Source: Candidatus Sphingobacterium stercoripullorum
Lineage (GTDB): Bacteria > Bacteroidota > Bacteroidia > Sphingobacteriales > Sphingobacteriaceae
DNA length: 12,875 bases
Reading direction: 5' to 3'
NCBI GenBank assembly: GCA_019114715.1
Contig: DXEZ01000045.1
Coordinates: 1-12,875, forward strand
Shown here piece by piece: positions 7,537-12,875 of this stretch. The notes below the pieces were generated by a model. That model saw only the letters and a program-made list of their open reading frames with translations, was not told the origin of the DNA and did no database searches. Positions within the stretch are counted from its first letter, which is position 1. Each line of letters begins with the position of its first letter. A program made the position numbers and the translations under genes.

Positions 7537-7571
7537 ATTTTTTCTTTTTATATAAAATAATACCTGTTTGC

Positions 7572-7579
7572 CAAAAATA
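7572..7579 (-). promoter_or_regulatory. putative gcvH promoter -7 element
   Basis: Read on the - strand the sequence is TATTTTTG, an exact TAnnTTTG match, 35 bases before the gcvH ATG. A TTG at 7604-7602 (- strand) lies 22 bases further upstream and could serve as the -33 element. Confidence 0.45.
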
Positions 7580-7614
7580 CAAAAATTAAAGGAAAGGAAC
7601 TCAACTAGAATTGA

Positions 7615-7622
7615 TAATTTTG
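7615..7622 (+). promoter_or_regulatory. putative anmK promoter -7 element
   Basis: TAATTTTG matches TAnnTTTG and lies only 12 bases before the anmK ATG, so the transcript would be nearly leaderless if that ATG is used. No clear -33 element is visible. If translation started at the in-frame ATG at 7686 instead, the leader would be about 58 bases. Confidence 0.35.
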
Positions 7623-7634
7623 TATTTTTAGCCT

Positions 7635-8825
7635 ATGCAAAACCCAATTTCAAGTCTATACGATATAAGTCTCAAGGAAAAAAGAATGATTCTCGGTTTA
7701 ATGTCTGGAACCTCGCTCGATGGTTTAGATTTGGCTCTATGCGAAGTGACAGGCTATGGCTTCCACTCTAAGCTTAAGCTGCTGAAGTTTCATAGTCAGC
7801 CATACGATCCCGTTTATTCCCAAATGATAAAAGAAGTATTCGCAAAAAGAACAATCGATTTACAGCGTTTAACGGGGCTAAATGCTTGGGTTGCTAACTA
7901 CCATGCTGGAATCATCAACGATACGCTGAGGTCCTGGGGGATATCAAGAGGTTCTATAGACTTGATTGCCAGTCATGGGCAAACGGTCTACCACGCACCG
8001 CAGCGATTAACACAGGATTATGACATGCCTAATGCGTCTTTGCAGATTGGTGACGGTGACCATATTGCACAAAAAACGGGCATTATTACAATAAGTGACT
8101 TCAGGCAGAAGCACCTAGCAGCAAAAGGTGAAGGGGCTCCGCTAGTAACATACGGTGATTGCTTGTTGTTTCGGGATGATAAGCGGGATAGGGTACTACT
8201 CAATATTGGTGGTATTTCGAATTTCACCTATCTGCCTAGAATTAATAGTTCTTCTGATGAGGTGGTTTTTGGTAGCGATTTGGGCCCGGGGAACACCTTG
8301 TTAAATCAATACATGCAAAAAGTTTACGGCTTGCCCATGGACGAGGGTGCTCAGCTTGCAAGTCAAGGTAAGGTGCTGGAAGACCTTTTATCTGAGCTCT
8401 TAAGGGTTCCATTCTTGCAAGAACCTTTTCCTAAGACTACTGGGCCTGAGCTGTTCTCCATTTCCCTATTGGACTCCTATTTAAAGAAGGTCAAGTCTGT
8501 TAATCACCACGATGTATTAGCGACCCTTTCGGCATTTACAGCCCAAAGTATCAGAAATGGTTTAGAAGAAGTGATAGCTGATCCAGATCATTGCGATTTG
8601 TATGTTAGCGGAGGAGGGGTTCATAACCCTTTAATAATGACTCTTTTGTCTGAGAGGTGGTGCGTTTCTGTGCGGCCTATTGATGACCTGGGAATATCAG
8701 CAGATGCAAAGGAAGCATGCTTGTTCGCTGTGTTAGCTAATGAGCTCTTTGCTCCACAAGTAACCAAATATCAAATATTGGACTCGCCGTCGGTTAGGAT
8801 GGGTAAAATATCCCTCCCCTACTAG
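7635..8825 (+). CDS. anmK: anhydro-N-acetylmuramic acid kinase
   Basis: Phosphorylates and opens 1,6-anhydro-MurNAc to MurNAc-6-phosphate during peptidoglycan recycling; cytoplasmic, ASKHA fold. The phosphate-binding motif GLMSGTSLDGLD is at residues 21-32, followed by SHGQTVYH, LQIGDGD, NIGGISNF, DLGPGN with the expected catalytic Asp215, PKTTGPELF and VSGGGVHNP. The 396 residues exceed the usual 360-390, partly through about 17 residues before the first motif. I chose the ATG at 7635 because it follows a -7 box; the ATG at 7686 would begin right at the core (MILGLMSG) and is a real alternative. Two usually conserved acidic positions differ: DFRxxD reads DFRQKH (His160), and the Asp after GPGN is Asn224. 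The catalytic core is otherwise intact. The stop overlaps that of the convergent DUF2461 gene. Confidence 0.93.
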   Translation: MQNPISSLYDISLKEKRMILGLMSGTSLDGLDLALCEVTGYGFHSKLKLLKFHSQPYDPVYSQMIKEVFAKRTIDLQRLTGLNAWVANYHAGIINDTLRSWGISRGSIDLIASHGQTVYHAPQRLTQDYDMPNASLQIGDGDHIAQKTGIITISDFRQKHLAAKGEGAPLVTYGDCLLFRDDKRDRVLLNIGGISNFTYLPRINSSSDEVVFGSDLGPGNTLLNQYMQKVYGLPMDEGAQLASQGKVLEDLLSELLRVPFLQEPFPKTTGPELFSISLLDSYLKKVKSVNHHDVLATLSAFTAQSIRNGLEEVIADPDHCDLYVSGGGVHNPLIMTLLSERWCVSVRPIDDLGISADAKEACLFAVLANELFAPQVTKYQILDSPSVRMGKISLPY

Positions 8826-9484
8826 GAAATCGCTCGTTCTAGAAAGACTTTAAAAGGATAGACCTCGGCAACCTTTTGCTTGATATAGGCCAGAGCACTT
8901 CCATCGTGAAAAAGATTGTCGTCAATTTTGAATGATACCAGATAGCTTTTTAGTTTAATTAAATCAATGTGGGGATGGTCTGGATCGTATCCTTTGGGTG
9001 CTCTTTTTAAGCTGTCTTCTCTCTCTAGATCCTTTTTTGTCAATTGTGCATCTTCGAGTACGGTTAAGAATTCATCCGTGTTGTAGTCAATTTCTTGACG
9101 TATAGCGTGCAAGTGATTCTTTTCTGGTCGCCAATAGCCAATTCCAAAAAAATTGTTGCCGGGCTCGATATGGAGATAATATTCTGGACCTTGAAGCTTC
9201 CGAGGATTCTTAGAGATGCCAGCAGCAAACCACGTTTTGTAGGGAGCTTTATTTTTAGAAAAACGGACATCTCTATATATTCTAAACAGGCACTTTTTAC
9301 CTTCTAAAAACGGAGGTATATTTAAGTCGATGACTGCAATTTCTTGAATTAAGCTGGTAATGAAATTAATCATATCTAATCGAGCGGAGTCGTACCTATC
9401 TTTGTTCTCGGCAAACCAATCTCTGTTGTTGTTTTGCTTGATACCTTTTAAAAACAAAAAGGTCTCCTGGTCTATTGTTTTCAT
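8822..9484 (-). CDS. DUF2461 family protein (TIGR02453-like)
   Basis: A 220-residue soluble protein of the DUF2461 family, whose function is not established. Family hallmarks are visible: FLKGIKQNNNRDWFAENKD near the N-terminus (phenylalanine, then the NNNRDWF motif), then FRIYRDVRFSKNKAPYKTW in the middle (the RDxRFSkdKxPYK signature), and YYLHIEPGNNFFGIGYW, followed by a helical C-terminal half. The length is normal. I use the ATG at 9484, whose ATGA overlaps the cdsA stop TGA; a TTG at 9490 would add two residues. This overlap implies translational coupling to cdsA. It is the last gene of the - strand cluster, and its stop is nested with that of anmK, leaving no space for a terminator. It shows no membrane segment, so any link to lipid synthesis is only positional. 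Confidence 0.85.
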   Translation of the reverse strand: MKTIDQETFLFLKGIKQNNNRDWFAENKDRYDSARLDMINFITSLIQEIAVIDLNIPPFLEGKKCLFRIYRDVRFSKNKAPYKTWFAAGISKNPRKLQGPEYYLHIEPGNNFFGIGYWRPEKNHLHAIRQEIDYNTDEFLTVLEDAQLTKKDLEREDSLKRAPKGYDPDHPHIDLIKLKSYLVSFKIDDNLFHDGSALAYIKQKVAEVYPFKVFLERAIS

Positions 9485-10281
9485 ATCCAAAAGATTAATA
9501 CGAGGTTTATTAAGGGTGCAGAAAATAATAACCCATCGAAACGGTCTAATACGCCACCATGTCCTGGGAGCAGATGGCCTGAATCTTTAACTCCTGCTTT
9601 TCTTTTTAATAAGGACTCAAAAAGATCTCCTAAAGTTCCCGTTGAGCTGATTATAACGGCTGATAGCAACCAAAAGATCAGGTCTACCTGTTGTGTAAAA
9701 TGATGGTATATAGCGGCAGCTATTACACTGGTGATGACACCACCAAAGAAGCCTTCCCATGTCTTGTTGGGCGACAGCCGCTCAAATAGCTTTTTCTTAC
9801 CGAAGGATTTACCAAATAGGTAGGCCCCAGTATCACTTGCCCAAAGTAGAATTATAAATCCTAAAGGGATGCTGTATGAATAGCTTTCTGACTGAAAACC
9901 TAGATTGATAAAGAGTAAGAAGGGGAGTACACTATAAATAGGTGCGAAAACAGTGATGTTAAGCCGAACAAGTGCTCTAGTGCTGCGATCAAATAGTGTA
10001 TAAATGAATGTAAATAGGATAAAAGGAATAGATAAAGCTATTGTGGCGGCACTATAACCTAGTCCTGAGATAAGTAGGTTGATTATTATAAAAGAAAATC
10101 CGATTAAATAACCCGCTGGTTTGTAGGCGTTTATTTCCATCGTATCGCTAAGTTCGAAAAACTCTTTTAAAGCAAGCAGGCTTATTGCGGAGAAAATAGC
10201 TAAAAACATCCAGCCATTCCACAGGATGGTCGCCAGTAATACCAGTACGAAAAAAAAACCTGTAATGGCTCTAGTCTTCAT
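9481..10281 (-). CDS. cdsA: phosphatidate cytidylyltransferase
   Basis: Integral membrane enzyme that makes CDP-diacylglycerol from phosphatidic acid and CTP, the common precursor of phosphatidylethanolamine and acidic phospholipids. The 266 residues contain about eight hydrophobic segments. The family signature spans residues 223-249, starting SLLKRKAGVKDSGHLLPG and ending HGGVLDRFD, and fits the known pattern with its Lys-Arg, Lys-Asp and Asp-Arg-x-Asp residues. SDTGAYLFG (149-157) and SPNKTWEGFFGG (170-181) are the other conserved loops that hold the metal and CTP. The start ATG overlaps the end of the DUF2007 gene by 11 bases and the stop overlaps the DUF2461 start as ATGA, so translation of all three is likely coupled. 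Probably essential. Confidence 0.96.
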   Translation of the reverse strand: MKTRAITGFFFVLVLLATILWNGWMFLAIFSAISLLALKEFFELSDTMEINAYKPAGYLIGFSFIIINLLISGLGYSAATIALSIPFILFTFIYTLFDRSTRALVRLNITVFAPIYSVLPFLLFINLGFQSESYSYSIPLGFIILLWASDTGAYLFGKSFGKKKLFERLSPNKTWEGFFGGVITSVIAAAIYHHFTQQVDLIFWLLSAVIISSTGTLGDLFESLLKRKAGVKDSGHLLPGHGGVLDRFDGLLFSAPLINLVLIFWI

Positions 10282-10489
10282 CTGTGAGGTCCTCTTGCTT
10301 GTTTAAAATAGCTCTTGCTGATTCTTCATCCTCGTCAGAAACGTACAGTTCAATCTTCCCAAATAAATAGGAGGAGTCCTGTTTGTTTAAAATTACTGCT
10401 GGAATATTATTCTCCTCAAGCAAGTGTTTGCTTAATTCTGCTTGGAAGTTTTTATTATACTCTTTGATTTTTTTCCAGTTTTTCTCCAT
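10271..10489 (-). CDS. DUF2007 domain protein
   Basis: A 72-residue soluble protein resembling the DUF2007 family, described as putative signal-transducing proteins with a ferredoxin-like fold; no confirmed activity. The pattern fits: an initial WKKIKEYNKNFQAELSKHLLEENNIPAVILNKQ, that is strand, helix over the L..L position, and strand, then GKIELYVSDEDEESARAILNK, the second strand and helix. The tail is acidic (EDLTDED). Its start lies inside the end of the CPBP protease gene, a 35-base overlap in a different frame, and its end overlaps cdsA by 11 bases. This placement suggests coupled expression with both membrane-protein neighbours. A regulator or adaptor is possible, but nothing in the sequence shows one. 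Confidence 0.75.
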   Translation of the reverse strand: MEKNWKKIKEYNKNFQAELSKHLLEENNIPAVILNKQDSSYLFGKIELYVSDEDEESARAILNKQEDLTDED

Positions 10490-11354
10490 GGTATTGCTGT
10501 TTTGTGTAAATCATAAACCCTATTGTAAAGCTAGCGATTAGGCTGATAATATAAAAATATAAAGGGAGGCTTGAGGGCTCTTGTAGTTCTTGAAAGGTTT
10601 TCCCTTGTTGCGTATAATAAAAGGACAAACTCACCACAAAGAAGTTGTTTAGAAAGTGAGCGAATATGGGAATAGAGATGTTTCTACTCCAGACGAATAA
10701 ATAACCAAAAACGGCACCCAAAAGTAAGCGAGGGAAAAAACCGTAAAATTGAAAGTGGATAGCACTAAAAATTACGGCGCTGACCCAAATAGCTACATGG
10801 TAATTTTTGAACCAACGATTTAAAATTGACTGTAGCCCCGCTCTGAAAAACAATTCCTCACAAATGGCAGGTAGTGCAGCTAAAACAATTACATTGCCTA
10901 GGTATGTGCCCCAACCTTTATTCATAACGAGCTTTTCTGTTAAACGATTGGCTTGGTCCTCGCTTTCGCGCATCCACGACTCCACTGCTTTTAGTGAATC
11001 AGGGAGTTCCATGGTCGCATTCCAGTTTCCAATGAGGTCCATTACGGGGGAGAGTGCAATGAGGAAACCTAGGGTCAATAAAAAGAGACTAGAGTCTGTC
11101 TTCTGAGTCGGGAAGTATTTCATTCCCTTTTCTTTGAGTTGTAACCACGCTACCGGGAAGAAGAAAGTCCCTATTGTATTGATCGCTAGCATGGTGCGAA
11201 CGGCTAGTGGGTTGCTCTCTAAAAGAGCTTCTATGCTTTGATTGGGATAAGCGTAAGTCAGTGCTCCAAGAGCAATAAGCTGTACAGCGATCCCAAACAC
11301 CAAGGTATAAACCAGTAATCTTATTAGGGAGCGAGAGGGAGGATAATGATTCAT
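10455..11354 (-). CDS. CPBP family intramembrane glutamic protease (CAAX/Abi type)
   Basis: A 299-residue polytopic membrane protein. The three motifs of the family are present: EELFFR at 166-171 (Glu166, Glu167, Arg171; the EExxxR motif), FSAIH at 196-200 (His200), and HFLNNF from His233. These residues form the catalytic site in Rce1-type proteases. Hydrophobic segments lie around 11-35, 52-72, 88-108, 150-165, 186-200, 208-222, 228-247 and 264-283. The extended soluble loop between about 110 and 148 is rich in charges. Bacterial members have varied roles, including bacteriocin self-protection, surface-protein processing and unknown housekeeping; the substrate here cannot be inferred. It begins 6 bases after the DsbA-like gene and its last 35 bases overlap the DUF2007 gene. 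Confidence 0.9.
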   Translation of the reverse strand: MNHYPPSRSLIRLLVYTLVFGIAVQLIALGALTYAYPNQSIEALLESNPLAVRTMLAINTIGTFFFPVAWLQLKEKGMKYFPTQKTDSSLFLLTLGFLIALSPVMDLIGNWNATMELPDSLKAVESWMRESEDQANRLTEKLVMNKGWGTYLGNVIVLAALPAICEELFFRAGLQSILNRWFKNYHVAIWVSAVIFSAIHFQFYGFFPRLLLGAVFGYLFVWSRNISIPIFAHFLNNFFVVSLSFYYTQQGKTFQELQEPSSLPLYFYIISLIASFTIGFMIYTKQQYHGEKLEKNQRV

Positions 11355-11360
11355 AAAATA

Positions 11361-11996
11361 CTACTCGGTAGCCTGTTTAATAGCCCCAATAAAATGTTCC
11401 TCTGCTTGTGCACCTGAAAAAGCAACTCTTTCATTAAAGATAAAGAAGGGAACTCCTGTAACACCTAAGTTTCGGGCTTCCATAATATCTTGATTTACTT
11501 CATAGAGGTACTTTTCTGAGCTTAAGATATCCTTCGCTTCAATTGGGTCTAACTTGCAGGACTCTACAAGTTGGATCAGCACATTGTGATCTTCTATTAA
11601 TAAGCCTTGCTCGAAGTGTGCTTGGAATAAAAGGTCCAGCAACTTTTCTGAGGTGTTTTTGGTTTGTGCCCATTGCAATAATCTATGTGCATCGAGAGTG
11701 TTGCTTGGTAAGTTTTTATCGAGGTTGATCAAGACTCCTGCCTGTTGCCCCATTTCTTTTAGTTGTTGAAACATGGCCTCAATGCGATCCTTGGGGATTT
11801 GTTTGTTATTTTCCAAATAACTCAGGGCTGTATCGCCCGCTTGGTAATGGTAGCTGGGATCAAGCTGATAACTTTTATAAACGATTTCAAAGCCTTCTGG
11901 AAAAGAAGGCTCTAAATCTTTTAGTACTTTTTCTAATCTTTTTTTGCCAATGTAGCAAAATGGACATGCGATATCGGAGAATATTTCTATTTTCAT
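11361..11996 (-). CDS. DsbA family (FrnE-like) thiol oxidoreductase
   Basis: A 211-residue thioredoxin-fold protein of the DsbA/FrnE group. The N-terminal strand runs straight into a CPFC redox motif (Cys11, Cys14), as MKIEIFSDIACPFCYIGKKR. The helical insertion typical of DsbA covers about residues 45-160, and the cis-proline loop is GVTGVPFF (Pro183). There is no signal peptide, so unlike periplasmic DsbA it should work in the cytoplasm; FrnE of Deinococcus is a known cytoplasmic disulfide isomerase with related sequence. Its substrate is unknown. The start follows the pdxJ stop by 80 bases with no -7 box between, so cotranscription with pdxJ is likely. It precedes the CPBP gene by 6 bases. 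Confidence 0.92.
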   Translation of the reverse strand: MKIEIFSDIACPFCYIGKKRLEKVLKDLEPSFPEGFEIVYKSYQLDPSYHYQAGDTALSYLENNKQIPKDRIEAMFQQLKEMGQQAGVLINLDKNLPSNTLDAHRLLQWAQTKNTSEKLLDLLFQAHFEQGLLIEDHNVLIQLVESCKLDPIEAKDILSSEKYLYEVNQDIMEARNLGVTGVPFFIFNERVAFSGAQAEEHFIGAIKQATE

Positions 11997-12076
11997 ATTC
12001 GGGTAAGCTTAATTAATCATTTTAACAGTAAAGCGCGGTGGTTTATACATTCCTTCTTTAAAGGATGACAACTGTC

Positions 12077-12793
12077 CTATTTTAGAGCTGCTCTATATCG
12101 CTTTATAGTTTCTTCTAACCCTAAGTACAAGGCGTCTGATATGAGCGCATGACCGATGCTCACCTCTAGTAACTCAGGAATATTTTGGTTGAAAAATGCT
12201 AGATTGTGTAAGTCTAAATCGTGCCCTGCATTCAGGCCGATGCCTAACTCTCTCGCTTTAACTGCAGCGTTAAAATAGGGCTTAATGACGGATTCTTTAT
12301 TTTGATGGAAACCTACAGCATACTCTTCCGTATAAAGCTCCACTCGATCTGCTCCAGCTTTTGCTGCTCCTTCCACCATTTTTTCATCCGGGTCAACAAA
12401 TATGGAAACCCGTATGCCTTCTTTTTGGAACACCTCACACATTTCTTTCAAGTACTCCCAATGCGTCACGGTATCCCAACCGTGATTGGATGTAATTTGT
12501 CCAGGATTATCTGGCACTAGGGTTACTTGTGCTGGTTTTGCTTTTAATACTAATTCAACAAATCGAGGCTCTTGACAGTTCCCCTCTATATTTAGTTCTG
12601 TTTCTATATTCGCCTTTAAATCGTATACGTCTTGGTATCGAATGTGTCTCTCATCGGGCCTTGGGTGCACAGTGATCCCTTGTGCTCCAAATCTTTCACA
12701 AGCAAGAGCTGCAGAAAGCAAATTAGGCACGTTTCCACCTCTTGAGTTGCGAAGCGTGGCAATTTTGTTGATATTTACAGAAAGTCTAGTCAT
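12077..12793 (-). CDS. pdxJ: pyridoxine 5'-phosphate synthase
   Basis: Condenses 1-deoxy-D-xylulose 5-phosphate with 3-amino-2-oxopropyl phosphate to form pyridoxine 5'-phosphate, the last ring-forming step of DXP-dependent vitamin B6 synthesis; cytoplasmic TIM barrel. The 238 residues match the family from LSVNINKIATLRNSRGG at the N-terminus. By comparison with E. coli, the active site residues are His43 in GITVHPRPDERHI, Glu70 in ELNIEGN and His191 in NAGHDLDLHN; SIGHALISDAL supplies the phosphate loop. I use the ATG at 12793 (MTRLS); an ATG at 12805 adds MLDK, and the TTG at 12859 would add an unlikely hydrophobic leader spanning the promoter. A -7 box lies 27 bases upstream. It is the first gene of the - strand cluster, and PLP is also the cofactor of the glycine decarboxylase that GcvH serves. 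Confidence 0.96.
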   Translation of the reverse strand: MTRLSVNINKIATLRNSRGGNVPNLLSAALACERFGAQGITVHPRPDERHIRYQDVYDLKANIETELNIEGNCQEPRFVELVLKAKPAQVTLVPDNPGQITSNHGWDTVTHWEYLKEMCEVFQKEGIRVSIFVDPDEKMVEGAAKAGADRVELYTEEYAVGFHQNKESVIKPYFNAAVKARELGIGLNAGHDLDLHNLAFFNQNIPELLEVSIGHALISDALYLGLEETIKRYRAALK

Positions 12794-12820
12794 TTTATCT
12801 AGCATATTTAAATAGTAAAG

Positions 12821-12828
12821 CAAAAATA
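12821..12828 (-). promoter_or_regulatory. putative promoter -7 element of the pdxJ-led cluster
   Basis: Read on the - strand the sequence is TATTTTTG, identical to the box ahead of gcvH and an exact TAnnTTTG match. It lies 27 bases before the pdxJ ATG at 12793. A TTTG at 12860-12857 is 28 bases further upstream, longer than the usual spacing, so the -33 element is uncertain. Confidence 0.4.
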
Positions 12829-12875
12829 ACAATGTAATGGGATTTTTTCTAAATTGCAAAAGATTATAATTTATG

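Noticed and set aside
7229..7555. 108-codon + strand frame opposite gcvH
   Set aside because: It is antisense to a fully convincing H protein, is Ser/Thr-rich with no domain, and looks like a frame shadow.
7568..7771. + strand frame overlapping the start of anmK
   Set aside because: It runs out of frame with anmK, has no family resemblance and is explained by the conserved anmK frame.
10455..10489. Frameshift as the cause of the 35-base CPBP/DUF2007 overlap
   Set aside because: Both proteins look complete: the CPBP motifs and final helix are intact, and the DUF2007 domain begins naturally at its own ATG.
12051..12065. TCCTT/AAGGA hairpin after pdxJ as a terminator
   Set aside because: The stem is only 5 base pairs and is not followed by a T-run on the - strand, so read-through into the DsbA-like gene is more likely.
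12794..12859. Longer pdxJ start at a TTG, adding 22 residues with a hydrophobic stretch
   Set aside because: The extension covers the -7 box, PdxJ is a cytoplasmic barrel, and family members start at the MTRLS-like position.
1..12875. Defence system, mobile element, CRISPR array, tRNA or biosynthetic cluster
   Set aside because: Nearly every gene matches a housekeeping or common family. I saw no transposase, integrase, terminal inverted repeats, regular spaced repeats or tRNA-like cloverleaf. The CPBP (Abi) protein alone is not evidence of phage or bacteriocin defence.

Overview
This window reads as ordinary chromosome of an AT-rich member of the Bacteroidota, most likely from the Sphingobacteriaceae (Pedobacter/Sphingobacterium-like). 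Three things suggest this: the 1101-residue SecA, much longer than the roughly 900-residue proteobacterial form; weak or absent Shine-Dalgarno sequences at most starts; and a TAnnTTTG box, the -7 element of the Bacteroidota primary sigma factor, in front of every apparent transcription unit. The family assignment is inference. I see no tRNA, rRNA, insertion sequence, CRISPR array, phage gene or defence system.

Layout. Bases 1-296 are non-coding leader in front of secA, with one possible short upstream ORF and a small inverted repeat. From 297 to 6323, five genes run on the + strand almost without gaps: secA, a secreted SPOR-domain protein, an M20 amidohydrolase, a protein that resembles thiamine pyrophosphokinase but has lost its signature acidic residues, and a GNAT acetyltransferase. 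A rhodanese gene with its own -7 box and a small two-helix membrane protein follow, up to 6952. Three hairpins fill 6953-7155 and separate this block from the convergent gcvH (- strand).

gcvH and anmK (+ strand) are divergent and share a roughly 100-base promoter region. anmK then runs head-on into a - strand cluster; the two meet with stop codons sharing one CTAG. That cluster is transcribed from about 12820 leftwards: pdxJ, a DsbA/FrnE-like oxidoreductase, a CPBP membrane protease, a DUF2007 protein, cdsA and a DUF2461 protein. From the CPBP gene onward the coding regions overlap.

Functionally this is housekeeping: protein export (SecA), envelope (SPOR protein, AnmK, CdsA), cofactors and one-carbon metabolism (PdxJ, GcvH) and redox or sulfur handling (rhodanese, DsbA-like). 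I found no convincing undescribed system. The items most worth checking are the TPK-like protein with eroded catalytic motifs, a possible 26-codon leader ORF ahead of secA, the divergent motifs of AnmK and the compact overlapping arrangement of the - strand cluster.
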